Source: an uncultured Actinomycetes bacterium
GTDB lineage: Bacteria > Actinomycetota > Acidimicrobiia > Acidimicrobiales > RAAP-2
Reading direction: 5' to 3'
NCBI GenBank assembly: GCA_903860915.1
Contig: CAIOSJ010000028.1
Coordinates: forward strand, 1-35,904
DNA: 35,904 bases
Position numbers and translations under genes: made by a program. Position 1 is the first letter of the stretch; each line of letters begins with the position of its first letter. The notes beneath the pieces are model-generated. The model made no database searches. It was given only the letters and a program-made list of their open reading frames with translations, and was not told the origin of the DNA. Positions 15,632 through 23,862 of the stretch are shown one piece after another.

Positions 15632-16698
15632 CGACGCCCCTTCGTTACGGTCTCATCGGCACGGGGATGATGGGTCTGGAGCACCAACGCAACCTGAACG
15701 CCATTGACGGCGCGCTGGTGGTCGCCGCCGCTGATCCCGAGCCGACGTCGCTGGACTCGGCGCACCGCGCTGCCGAGGGTCGCGACCTCGCTCGCTTTTC
15801 GAACTACCGCGACCTGCTCGAAGCCGATCTCTGTGACGTCTACGTCATCTCCTCGCCCAACATGACCCACCGAGCCGTGCTCGACGAGGTCATGGCGACG
15901 GGTCGTCACATCGTCGTCGAAAAACCCCTCTGCACCACTATCGCCGACGCCACCGAGATCCGCGAACGTGCCGAGAGCTACGACGCCCTTTTTTGGGTGG
16001 GCCTCGAGTATCGCTACATGCCCCCGGTGGCCCGCGCCATAGAACTGGCGAAGGCCGGAGCGATTGGCGACGTCGCGATGATCGCCATCCGAGAACACCG
16101 TCACCCCTTCCTCGAGAAGGTGGGTGATTGGAACCGCTTCTCGGTCAACACCGGAGGCACCCTGGTCGAAAAGTGCTGTCACTTCTTTGACCTCATGCGC
16201 CTGATTGCACGCAGCGATCCCCGGCGCGTCATGGCCTCGGGGGACCAACGGATCAATCACCGCGACGAACTCTACGACGGACGGACTCCGGACATTTTGG
16301 ATAACGCCCTCGTCATTGTCGAGTTCGAAAACGGTATTCGGGCCTCCCTCGACCTCTCCATGTTCGCCGAGGGCACGGTTAATAACGAAGAGCTCGCCAT
16401 TGTTGGCACCGAAGGAAAGGTCGAAGCCTTCTTACCCTCGGGCCTCGTGCGACACGGACTCCGAGCCCAGTGGTCCTCCGGGGTCGAGGAGAGTGTCGTC
16501 ACCGACGAACGCGTGCGCGTGGAGGGCTTCCACCACGGGGCGAGTTACCTAGAGCACCTCGACATCCAAGCGGCTATTCGTCACCAGACCCCGGCGCTGG
16601 TGAGTGCGCGCGACGGCTGGTGGAGCGTGGTGATGGGCGTCGCCGCCCACCAGTCCATCGATCAGGGTCGCGTGATCGACATTGCGGAACTGATTTAA
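15628..16698 (+). CDS. Gfo/Idh/MocA-family NAD(P)-dependent oxidoreductase
   Basis: A 356-aa protein. The N-terminal Rossmann fold has GTGMMG (11-16), and the family EKP motif is at 98-100 with the catalytic-type lysine. The substrate domain has the EKCCHFFDLM segment, which holds the H-x-x-D position typical of the family. Members act on sugars, inositols or related polyols; the substrate is unknown. The GTG start overlaps the ctaA stop, so translation is coupled to heme A synthase although no biochemical link is evident. It converges with the LLM gene, sharing the bases TTAA at the two stops. Confidence 0.88.
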   Translation: MTTPLRYGLIGTGMMGLEHQRNLNAIDGALVVAAADPEPTSLDSAHRAAEGRDLARFSNYRDLLEADLCDVYVISSPNMTHRAVLDEVMATGRHIVVEKPLCTTIADATEIRERAESYDALFWVGLEYRYMPPVARAIELAKAGAIGDVAMIAIREHRHPFLEKVGDWNRFSVNTGGTLVEKCCHFFDLMRLIARSDPRRVMASGDQRINHRDELYDGRTPDILDNALVIVEFENGIRASLDLSMFAEGTVNNEELAIVGTEGKVEAFLPSGLVRHGLRAQWSSGVEESVVTDERVRVEGFHHGASYLEHLDIQAAIRHQTPALVSARDGWWSVVMGVAAHQSIDQGRVIDIAELI

Positions 16699-17747
16699 CG
16701 CAGAGCTCCGTGCGACAGCCGCGGGAGGACGAGTTGTCCGAAGCGCCGACACTCGTCCACGTGGGGGTAGCCCGAGAAGATAAAGGCCTCTATCCCTAGT
16801 TCCTGGTAGCGATTAATTTTCGCCAGAATCTGTTCGGGTGAGCCGACCAGGGCCGCCCCGCAGCCCGAACGCGCGCGACCAATCCCGGTCCACAGAATGT
16901 CCTCGGCGTAGCCCTCGTCGTTGGACCCGCCCCGCAGTTCGCCCTGTCGAGTGACCCCCGAGGACTGGGCGTCGAGTGACTTCGCGCGAATACGGTCACC
17001 CAGCTCGTCGTCGAGCGCCGCCACCAAATACTGCGCGGCGGCGCGGGCTTCGCGCTCCGTTTCACGCACCACCACGTGGACGCGGTAACCGAAACGTACG
17101 CGTCGACCGTAGGCGGCGGCGCGGGCCCGCAGGTCGCCAATTAGTTCCGCCACCCGTTCTTCGGTGTCGGGCCACATGAGATAGACGTCGGCCATCTGGG
17201 CGGCGGTGTCGCGCGCCTCTTCACTCAGCCCACCGAAGTAGAAGGGGGCTCGGGGTGGGGCCGCGATACGTGGAGCGGGGGCTGTGATCTGAAAGAACTC
17301 ACCCGCAAAGTCAGTGGACCGGGCGTTTCCCAAGTCGTCAAGAATCTTCATAACTTCGACCGTCCGCCGGTAACGCTCGGCGCTCGGCACATGCTCTCCG
17401 GCCATCTCGCTCGAGATGATGTTGATGTCGAGGCGACCCGGAGCGAGGTGCTGCAGGGTCGCGATCTGTCGAGCTAACTGCGGGGGCCAGTTCTCCCCCA
17501 CCCGAACAGCCATCAGTAGTTTGATGCGCGAGGTCGTCACCGCGAGAGCGGCCGCCATGGCCGTCGTGTCGAGGCCCACGTGGTAGCCCGAGGGGAGGAG
17601 CACCGAATCGAAACCCTCTTCCTCGGCGGTGCGCACGATGTCGTGACAGTGCGCGAAGGAGGACTCTAAGCCCGGCGTCGCAACCCCCAACTGCTCGTAA
17701 TCGTCGTCGCACAGAGCCCCAAACCAGGCGATTTCGGGCGAGTTCAT
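16695..17747 (-). CDS. LLM-class flavin-dependent monooxygenase (SsuD-like)
   Basis: A 350-aa luciferase-like TIM-barrel protein. It has EEGFDSVLLPSGYH in the first third, LLMAVRVGENWPPQLARQ (typical of alkanesulfonate monooxygenase SsuD and relatives), the LDINIIS strand, and a C-terminal LVGSPEQILAKINRY segment. It is expected to use reduced FMN from a separate reductase; a sulfonate or similar small substrate is likely but unproven. ATG 17747 is preferred over GTG 17750 because CATTAT lies exactly 6 nt upstream of it. It is divergent from the cytochrome b operon. Confidence 0.9.
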   Translation of the reverse strand: MNSPEIAWFGALCDDDYEQLGVATPGLESSFAHCHDIVRTAEEEGFDSVLLPSGYHVGLDTTAMAAALAVTTSRIKLLMAVRVGENWPPQLARQIATLQHLAPGRLDINIISSEMAGEHVPSAERYRRTVEVMKILDDLGNARSTDFAGEFFQITAPAPRIAAPPRAPFYFGGLSEEARDTAAQMADVYLMWPDTEERVAELIGDLRARAAAYGRRVRFGYRVHVVVRETEREARAAAQYLVAALDDELGDRIRAKSLDAQSSGVTRQGELRGGSNDEGYAEDILWTGIGRARSGCGAALVGSPEQILAKINRYQELGIEAFIFSGYPHVDECRRFGQLVLPRLSHGALR

Positions 17748-17753
17748 CACACC

Positions 17754-17759
17754 ATAATG
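17754..17759 (-). promoter_or_regulatory. -10-like hexamer of the LLM monooxygenase gene
   Basis: CATTAT on the minus strand, 6 nt before ATG 17747 and without a ribosome binding site between them. It follows the same leaderless spacing seen at serS, ctaA and oleA. Confidence 0.4.
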
Positions 17760-17848
17760 TCACTTATTCAAGTCGACAGGGACGCCTCGGGGCTGTTATA
17801 CCTTAAGTAAAGAACTTATTGTTAGGTTGTACGAAAGGCGGTTGTGTG

Positions 17849-18031
17849 ATGTACTTCGAGACCCTCGTCGGGGCCGTCTTCCCCCTGACCCACCCGGGCC
17901 ACTACTTTCACTGGCACTTCATCAACGTCAGTTACGGCAACATCGTGGTCATCGTTCTCATGGTGGTGGCCTTCGTAGCCGCCCTCGTCGCCCCCTTCCC
18001 GGGGCGTGGTCGTCGAGGGGGCCACCGATGA
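17849..18031 (+). CDS. 60-aa single-helix membrane protein heading the cytochrome b operon
   Basis: A 60-aa protein beginning MYFETLVGAVFPLTHPGHYF, with a His-rich N-terminal part (H-x-x-H-x-H in HYFHWHF) and one long hydrophobic helix at about 31-51 (NIVVIVLMVVAFVAALVAPF). It ends in a basic tail, so the N-terminus probably faces outside. ATG 17849 has an AAAGGCGG ribosome binding site at 17835-17842. Its TGA overlaps the cytochrome b ATG (ATGA). I recognise no family. The coupling suggests a small subunit or assembly factor of the cytochrome b complex. The cluster of three histidines could bind metal or heme. Confidence 0.75.
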   Translation: MYFETLVGAVFPLTHPGHYFHWHFINVSYGNIVVIVLMVVAFVAALVAPFPGRGRRGGHR

Positions 18032-18660
18032 CCACGCAACACGACATTTCTCGTCAGTGGACCACCCGTGCGCGCCATGGTCTACTCAGCGCCCTGCCGG
18101 CGGACAAGCTCCTGCCCGACGGCCAGCCCACCTACGTGGCTTCGTGGATCTACGTCTTTGGCGTGGCGACGGTCTCGGCCCTCGTCATGGTGATTGCGAC
18201 CGGTTGCGTGCTCGCCATTTATGGTCCGACCTGGTGGCACGTCTCGTCCATTGGTCACTTCGTGAACTCCCTGCACCTCTGGAGCGTCGAAGTCTTCTTC
18301 TTCGCGATGATTGTCCACCTCTGGGGCAAGTTCTTCATGGCCGCCTGGCGCGGTGGTCGAGCGCTGACCTGGATGACCGGGGGCGTGACCTTCCTCACCT
18401 CCATTGGCGCGGGGCTCACCGGCTACGTGTCGCAGACCAACTTCGACGCCCAGTGGATCGCGACCCAAGCCAAGGACGGCATTAACTCGACGGGCATTGG
18501 TTCAGTTTTCAACCTGCTCGATCTCGGTCAAATGTTGATGTGGCATATCGTGCTGCTGCCCCTGGCCGCCGTCGCCCTCACCGGACTGCACGTCCTCATG
18601 GTGCGGGTCAAGGGCGTGGTTCCCCCCTTCGCCACCGAAACGGAGCACCACCATGGCTAA
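18028..18660 (+). CDS. Cytochrome b, N-terminal (b6-type) half
   Basis: A 210-aa protein with four membrane helices. It has the two bis-histidine pairs H83/H97 (SLHLW...VHLWG) and H173/H188 (MWHIV...GLHVL). The spacings are 13 and 14 intervening residues, the second being the cytochrome b6 spacing rather than the bc1 spacing, so it should bind two b hemes across the membrane. The segment after helix C is GYVSQTNFDAQW instead of the usual GY-x-LPWDQ-x-x-W, so the quinol-site region differs from b6f/bc1. No C-terminal half (subunit IV) is fused. The next gene starts 8 nt before its stop. Confidence 0.9.
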   Translation: MTTQHDISRQWTTRARHGLLSALPADKLLPDGQPTYVASWIYVFGVATVSALVMVIATGCVLAIYGPTWWHVSSIGHFVNSLHLWSVEVFFFAMIVHLWGKFFMAAWRGGRALTWMTGGVTFLTSIGAGLTGYVSQTNFDAQWIATQAKDGINSTGIGSVFNLLDLGQMLMWHIVLLPLAAVALTGLHVLMVRVKGVVPPFATETEHHHG

Positions 18661-19603
18661 GCGACCTTTCAATCCCGACCGCGACGTCGCCGAGTGGCAC
18701 GGCGGCTCGCAACCCTACGATCTGCTGCGCGAGGGTTTCGTAGCCCTGATCGCCGTGGCCATTCTGATCACTAGTTTGGCCCTGCTCTTTGGTTCCCCCG
18801 ACGAAAAGAGCGTGACGATAAGGAGTTGGGCGCGAGCCGACGCCACGGATTTCGTGACCACCGCCCTCGGCGAACTCAGTGGTGCCACCACCTCGGCGGG
18901 GTACGGTGCGCCCTACAACCACGCCAGCGACGGACCCGCCCTCGGGCCGCTGCACATCCAGAGGATGGCGGGAGTGACCATTGCGGTCGACAGCATTCAG
19001 GACTTCGTCATCGCCCCCCTGGACTCCCTGGCCGCGGGGCGTTCGGCGAGCCTCACCGCGGCGCTTCTTCGTTGGCACGCCGCCACGTCGCCGCAACGAC
19101 TCCTGTGGGCCAACGCCACGGTGGTCGGAGCATTGGGTGTGAGCTCGGCGCCCGCGGGCGACCCGGTACCGGAACTACTGTCCTCCCTCAGCGCCATGGC
19201 CACCTCCGGAGCCCTGGATCAATCCCTGATTGCCGGTCGGGGCTTTTTCTCCATGGACTACACCAAGCCACTGCTCTTTATCGCTGACGGCAACTGGTTC
19301 ACCACCCTGGCTGACCGACAGAATCTGCTCGGCACGCAGTGGGGCATGATGAACGAGACGGGTAGTTACCCCGGACAGGCGTGGCTCTGGCTCTACACCT
19401 TCTGGTACCAAATCGCGCCCTTCAACAGCAGTGGTAACGCCGACGTTCTGGTCTTTGCGACGATGATCTTCCTGAGTGGACTACTCATCTTCCTCCCCTT
19501 CCTGCCGGGACTGCGTTCTCTACCCCGTTGGTCCAAGGTCTACCGACTGATCTGGCGCGAGCACTACCGACGGACCGGCGAGGCATCTCGGCCCCGCATC
19601 TAG
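18653..19603 (+). CDS. Membrane-anchored partner of cytochrome b, family not recognised
   Basis: A 316-aa protein. A cytosolic N-terminus (about 1-25) leads to a helix at 26-46, an external domain of roughly 200 residues (47-255), a second helix at about 263-287 (VLVFATMIFLSGLLIFLPFLPG), and a basic C-terminal tail. It has no CxxCH and no Rieske CTHLGC/CPCHGS motif, so it is not a cytochrome c or an FeS subunit. The position and late helix recall subunit IV of b6f, but the large external domain does not. The ATG lies inside the cytochrome b stop region (8-nt overlap). It is probably the third subunit of a quinone-linked cytochrome b complex. Confidence 0.75.
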   Translation: MAKRPFNPDRDVAEWHGGSQPYDLLREGFVALIAVAILITSLALLFGSPDEKSVTIRSWARADATDFVTTALGELSGATTSAGYGAPYNHASDGPALGPLHIQRMAGVTIAVDSIQDFVIAPLDSLAAGRSASLTAALLRWHAATSPQRLLWANATVVGALGVSSAPAGDPVPELLSSLSAMATSGALDQSLIAGRGFFSMDYTKPLLFIADGNWFTTLADRQNLLGTQWGMMNETGSYPGQAWLWLYTFWYQIAPFNSSGNADVLVFATMIFLSGLLIFLPFLPGLRSLPRWSKVYRLIWREHYRRTGEASRPRI

Positions 19604-19656
19604 CGGTTCTATGCTGGTGACGGCGAGCTCGTCGGGGGCTCGTCGGGGGGAACGTG

Positions 19657-21291
19657 ATGTCTGATCAGGCCTACGAAGAGTGGCGCAGGGCCTTCGCCGA
19701 CGCCCCCCTGCGCTCGGTGCCCTTCACCACCATGTCGGGCATCCCCCTCGAGCCGGTCTACGGTCCCTCCGACGGCGAATTCCCGGGGGTCTACCCCTAC
19801 ACCCGTGGGCCCCACGCCTCGATGTACCGCTCACGCCTCTGGACCATGCGCATGTTCGCCGGCTTCGGTACGGCCACCGACACCAATACGCGCTTTAAGG
19901 ACATCATTCGCTCCGGTGGGACGGGTCTGTCGACCGCCTTCGACATGCCCACCCTGCTCGGCCTCGACTCCGACGACGCCATGTCCCTCGGCGAAGTGGG
20001 TCGCTGCGGCGTCGCCATTGACACGCTGGCCGATATGCGTGACCTCTTCGCCGACATTGATCTCGCCCACATCACCACCTCGATGACGATTAACTCACCG
20101 GCCGCCGTGATGCTGGCCCTCTTCGTGGCCCAGGCCGAAGAGTCGGGGGTGGCCCGCGTCTCCCTCGGTGGCACTCTCCAAAACGACATCTTGAAGGAGT
20201 ACCAGGCGCAGAAAGAGTTCGTCTTCCCGCCCCGGCAGTCCATGCGACTCGTGCGGGACACCATGGCCTTCACGACGGCCAGCATGCCCAAGTGGAACTC
20301 GATTTCGGTCTCGGGATATCACATTCGTGAAGCCGGGTCCACGGCGGCGGAAGAATTGGCCTTCACCCTGGCCAACGGCTTCGCCTACGTGGAGCTGGCT
20401 CGAAATGCCGGTCTGGCCGTCGACGCCTTCGCCCCGCGACTGTCCTTTTTCTTTAACGCCCACATCGACTTTTTCGAAGAGATCGCCAAGTATCGCGCGG
20501 CGCGGCGCATCTGGGCGCGCTGGATGCGCGACGTCTACGGCGCCACCGAGGAGCGCTCCCTGCAGCTGCGCTTCCACACGCAAACGGCGGGGGTCTCACT
20601 CACCGCCCAGCAGCCGGAAATCAATATCGCTCGCACCGCCATTGAAGCCCTCGCGGGGGTACTCGGGGGAACGCAGTCCCTGCACACCAATTCCATGGAC
20701 GAGGCCCTGGCCCTGCCCACCGAAAAGGCGGCGCGCATTGCGCTGCGCACCCAACAGGTCATTGCCTACGAGACCAACGTCACCCACGTGGCCGACCCCC
20801 TCGGCGGCTCCTACTTCGTGGAGGAACTAACGAACGAAATGGAACGCCAGGCCGAGGCCCTCTTCGCGGAAATCATGGCCTTCGGGGAGGGTTCCATGCT
20901 CGAGGGTTGTATCAGCGGGATCGAGCGCAACTGGTTCCAGGGCAAGATCGCCGACTCGGCCTACGAGCTGGAGCGCGCCTTCAACCGTGGCGAGCGCATC
21001 GTGGTGGGCGTGAACGACTTCCGCGAGGGCAACGACGACGACATCGAGACCCTACGTATCACCAACGCCGACGAGAAGAAGCAGCGCGAGCGCCTGGCCG
21101 CAGTGCGACAGAACCGTAACGACGACCTGGTGCGCGAGCGCCTGGCCGCCCTCGCCGCTAGCGCCCGCGACCCCGAGGTCAATCTCATGGAGGACCTCAT
21201 CGCGGCCTCCGTGGCCTACGCCTCGGTGGGCGAAATGATGGCGGCCATGGGTGGCGTCTTTGGTCGTCACGTAGAGGTTCCTTCCATATGA
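19657..21291 (+). CDS. icmA: Isobutyryl-CoA mutase-type large subunit (B12-dependent acyl-CoA mutase)
   Basis: A 544-aa TIM-barrel subunit of the methylmalonyl-CoA mutase family, without the C-terminal B12 domain, which the next gene supplies. Family signatures are [32 protein letters not shown] (H222, the conserved catalytic His) and [10 protein letters not shown]. The position of the methylmalonyl-CoA-binding Tyr (Y89 in Propionibacterium) is F67, and that of the carboxylate-binding Arg (R207) is Q185. Phe and Gln here are the isobutyryl-CoA mutase pair. The residue that is Asp in 2-hydroxyisobutyryl-CoA mutase is Ala here. The expected reaction is n-butyryl-CoA to and from isobutyryl-CoA. 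ATG 19657 follows a GGGGGGA site at good spacing. Confidence 0.85.
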   Translation: MSDQAYEEWRRAFADAPLRSVPFTTMSGIPLEPVYGPSDGEFPGVYPYTRGPHASMYRSRLWTMRMFAGFGTATDTNTRFKDIIRSGGTGLSTAFDMPTLLGLDSDDAMSLGEVGRCGVAIDTLADMRDLFADIDLAHITTSMTINSPAAVMLALFVAQAEESGVARVSLGGTLQNDILKEYQAQKEFVFPPRQSMRLVRDTMAFTTASMPKWNSISVSGYHIREAGSTAAEELAFTLANGFAYVELARNAGLAVDAFAPRLSFFFNAHIDFFEEIAKYRAARRIWARWMRDVYGATEERSLQLRFHTQTAGVSLTAQQPEINIARTAIEALAGVLGGTQSLHTNSMDEALALPTEKAARIALRTQQVIAYETNVTHVADPLGGSYFVEELTNEMERQAEALFAEIMAFGEGSMLEGCISGIERNWFQGKIADSAYELERAFNRGERIVVGVNDFREGNDDDIETLRITNADEKKQRERLAAVRQNRNDDLVRERLAALAASARDPEVNLMEDLIAASVAYASVGEMMAAMGGVFGRHVEVPSI

Positions 21292-21677
21292 GCCTTCGCG
21301 TCCTGGTCGCGAAGGTCGGACTCGACGGCCACGACCGCGGCATCAAGATCGTCGCTCGCATTCTGCGCGACGCCGGCATGGAAGTGGTCTACACCGGCCT
21401 CTTTCAGACCGCCGACACCGTCGCTCTGGCGGCGATTCAAGAAGACGTCAACGTCGTCGGTCTCTCCATGCTCTCGGGGGCTCACATGACCCTGGCTCCC
21501 CTGGTCGTGGCGGCCCTGCGCGAACGCGGCAGTGACATTCCGGTGGTGGTCGGGGGGATAGTTCCCCCCCGCGACGTCGTTCTGCTCACCGCAGCGGGCG
21601 TCGCGGGCGTTATGGGTCCGGGGGCCAGTGACCACGAAATCATCGCGACCATCACTAACGCCGCCCTCGTCTCCTAA
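21288..21677 (+). CDS. icmB: B12-binding small subunit of the acyl-CoA mutase
   Basis: A 129-aa flavodoxin-like cobalamin-binding domain. It has the base-off/His-on motif D-x-H-x-x-G at 13-18 (DGHDRG, with H15 ligating cobalt), the S-x-L turn at 60-62 (GLSML) and the late GG at 89-90 (VVVGGIVPP). It pairs with the large subunit encoded upstream; the ATG overlaps its TGA (ATGA). The size matches stand-alone IcmB/HcmB subunits. No G-protein chaperone (MeaB/MeaI) is present in the window. Confidence 0.93.
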   Translation: MSLRVLVAKVGLDGHDRGIKIVARILRDAGMEVVYTGLFQTADTVALAAIQEDVNVVGLSMLSGAHMTLAPLVVAALRERGSDIPVVVGGIVPPRDVVLLTAAGVAGVMGPGASDHEIIATITNAALVS

Positions 21678-21726
21678 CCTAAGCAGTACCTGGTCTCGAG
21701 GACGAGGAAGAATGGAGGGGCGTTTC

Positions 21727-23283
21727 GTGCGCGTAGAACTCAGCATTGGTGATTTCCTTCGACGCGCCGCGCTGGTCTACCCCACTCGCGTCGCCGTCGT
21801 CGACGAAACCCTGGTGCCCTTCTCCCTCGGAACCCTCAGCTACGCCAGCCTGGCGGCGCGCGCCAGCACTCTGGCGAGTCGGCTCGAAGCCCTCGGCGTC
21901 CCGCTCGGCGGACGAGTCGCGATTGTCAGCCCCAATTCGGCCCGTTTTCTCATCGCCTTCTTCGGCGTGAGCGCCTACGGGCGGGTACTCGTACCAATTA
22001 ATTTTCGTCTCAACGCCGAGGAAATTTCTTACATCATCGCCCACTCCGGCGCCGAGGTCGTTCTCTACGACCCCGAGCTCCGCGAGGTCATGGCGGGCGT
22101 TGACCACGCGACCACGATCTGTCTCGACGGTGTCGGGGACCAGGGTTGGTTCGACGAGACCAGCGATCTGCCCGCCCCCACGGCCTGGGCGGGTCGTGAG
22201 GACGACACCTGTTCGATCAACTACACCTCCGGCACCACCGCCCGGCCCAAGGGCGTGCAGCTGACGCACCGTAACTGTTGGTTAAACGCCACCACCTTCG
22301 GCTGGCACTTGGGGGTCAGCGACCGCGACGTGCTGCTGCACACTCTGCCCATGTTTCACTGCAACGGTTGGGGCATGCCCTACGCCAGCACGGCCATGGG
22401 AGCTCGGCACATCGTGATCAGAAAGATCGACGGCGAGGAGATTCTCACGCGCGTCGAAGAGCACGCGGTGACCCTGCTCTGTTGCGCCCCCGCCGTGATT
22501 GCGAGCGTGCTCGAAGCAGGTCGCCTCCGCCGAGAGGCGGGACGGAGCCTCCCGGGCCGCGACCGAGTTCGCGTCGTGGTCGCCGGTGCGCCGCCACCCA
22601 GCAAGATCATCGAACGCGTGGAGGATGAACTGGGCTGGGAATTCGTCCAGATTTACGGACTCACCGAAACCTCACCGCTGCTCACTATTAATCGCGCCCC
22701 CAGTGAGTGGGACGAGCTCGGCGCCGCCGAGCGCTCGCTTCTCTTAAGTCGAGCGGGGGTGCCCGCCGTCGGAGTGGAGATCGCCATTGACCAGGACGGC
22801 GAAGTTCTCGCTCGAGCCAACCACGTCTTCGCCGGATACTGGGAACAGCCCCACGAGACCGCGTCAGCCCTGGCCGGTGGTTGGTTTCACACCGGCGACG
22901 GAGGTTATCTCGACGGGGCGCAGCTCACCATCACCGACCGCAAGAAGGACGTCATCATCACCGGCGGGGAGAACGTGAGCTCCATCGAAGTCGAGGACTG
23001 TCTCTTTCAGCACCCCGCCGTGGCGGAAGTTGCGGTCATTGGTATCCCGAGCGAGAAGTGGGGCGAAGCCGTGACCGCGCTCGTGGTTCTTCGCGACGGT
23101 CACGAGGTCAGCGCCGCTGATCTCATCGAGCACTGTCGCGCCAGCCTCGCGCACTTTAAGGCGCCCCAGACAATCGAGTTCCGCCAGGAACTCGCCCGCA
23201 CCGCCACCGGGAAACTGCAGAAGTTCAAATTGCGTGAACCCTTCTGGGCCGCCGCGACGGAGACGTCGCGTGACCGCGCGTAG
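21727..23283 (+). CDS. Acyl-CoA synthetase (AMP-forming, class I adenylate-forming enzyme)
   Basis: About 518 aa. It has the P-loop YTSGTTARPKG (near 165), the A5-type motif YGLTETSP, the GWFHTGDGGYLD motif with the ribose-binding Asp, the hinge DRKKDVIITGGENVSS, and a C-terminal catalytic lysine in TGKLQKFKLRE. It belongs to the fatty-acid/medium-chain acyl-CoA ligases. Lying 50 nt after the mutase subunit, it may activate a short branched or straight acid, such as (iso)butyrate, for that enzyme. GTG 21727 sits 6 nt after GGAGGGG (21714-21720). ATG 21712, five codons upstream, is less well placed. Confidence 0.9.
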   Translation: MRVELSIGDFLRRAALVYPTRVAVVDETLVPFSLGTLSYASLAARASTLASRLEALGVPLGGRVAIVSPNSARFLIAFFGVSAYGRVLVPINFRLNAEEISYIIAHSGAEVVLYDPELREVMAGVDHATTICLDGVGDQGWFDETSDLPAPTAWAGREDDTCSINYTSGTTARPKGVQLTHRNCWLNATTFGWHLGVSDRDVLLHTLPMFHCNGWGMPYASTAMGARHIVIRKIDGEEILTRVEEHAVTLLCCAPAVIASVLEAGRLRREAGRSLPGRDRVRVVVAGAPPPSKIIERVEDELGWEFVQIYGLTETSPLLTINRAPSEWDELGAAERSLLLSRAGVPAVGVEIAIDQDGEVLARANHVFAGYWEQPHETASALAGGWFHTGDGGYLDGAQLTITDRKKDVIITGGENVSSIEVEDCLFQHPAVAEVAVIGIPSEKWGEAVTALVVLRDGHEVSAADLIEHCRASLAHFKAPQTIEFRQELARTATGKLQKFKLREPFWAAATETSRDRA

Positions 23284-23289
23284 GACCCA

Positions 23290-23862
23290 GTGACGCTACT
23301 GCTCGTCGCGCTGGTGGTTCTGGGCGTGAATCTGCTCCCGGCTTTTGGTCCCCCGACCTGGACCATCTTGGTCTACGCCAAATTGCGGTGGGGCATCAAT
23401 CCCGTGGCGCTGGTGGCCGTTGGCGCGGGGGCGTCACTGGTCGGGCGCTACCTCCTCGGGCAATCGGCCGCCCGACTAGCCCACCGACTCCCCGCCCGCT
23501 ACCGAAGAAATCTCGAGGCTCTGCATCAGCGTCTCACCCACGTCGAAGGGGGCACCTTTGGTCTCGTGGCCCTCTACACCTGGGCGCCCATCCCCTCGGC
23601 CCAACTCTTCATGGCGGGCGGGCTTTTAGAACTCCCCCTCGAACGCTTGGCTCTCTGGTTTGGCCTGGGCCGGGTCATTATTTACGGCATCTACGTCGCC
23701 GGAGCCACCGTCGCGGCGTCCACCTTTAAGTCCTTGCTGCACTCCCTGTGGGGATCACCCTGGGCCATTGTTCTCCAGGCCATTTTCCTCATCGCCCTCA
23801 CGGTCCTCCCCCTCATCTCCTGGCGCGCGAGGCCCGCGGAACCAGCGGGCGAGGTCGACTAG
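23290..23862 (+). CDS. VTT/DedA-like membrane protein
   Basis: A 190-aa membrane protein with about five hydrophobic segments. A re-entrant-looking start (LLPAFGPPTWTILVYAKL), GAGASLVGRYLLG and the YTWAPIPSAQLFMAGGL segment resemble the SNARE-associated/VTT (DedA) fold, where paired re-entrant loops carry flippase or exchange activity. The match is moderate and no function is assigned. GTG 23290 follows the ligase stop by six bases, so it is in the same operon. Its stop and that of the FAH gene overlap tail to tail (CTAG). Confidence 0.6.
   Translation: MTLLLVALVVLGVNLLPAFGPPTWTILVYAKLRWGINPVALVAVGAGASLVGRYLLGQSAARLAHRLPARYRRNLEALHQRLTHVEGGTFGLVALYTWAPIPSAQLFMAGGLLELPLERLALWFGLGRVIIYGIYVAGATVAASTFKSLLHSLWGSPWAIVLQAIFLIALTVLPLISWRARPAEPAGEVD

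Noticed and set aside
18653..19603. Rieske or cytochrome c subunit
   Set aside because: No CxxCH, CTHLGC or CPCHGS motif is present in the 316-aa protein.
19657..21291. Methylmalonyl-CoA or 2-hydroxyisobutyryl-CoA mutase
   Set aside because: The Tyr/Arg pair that binds methylmalonyl-CoA is Phe/Gln here, and the Asp diagnostic for the hydroxyisobutyryl enzyme is Ala.
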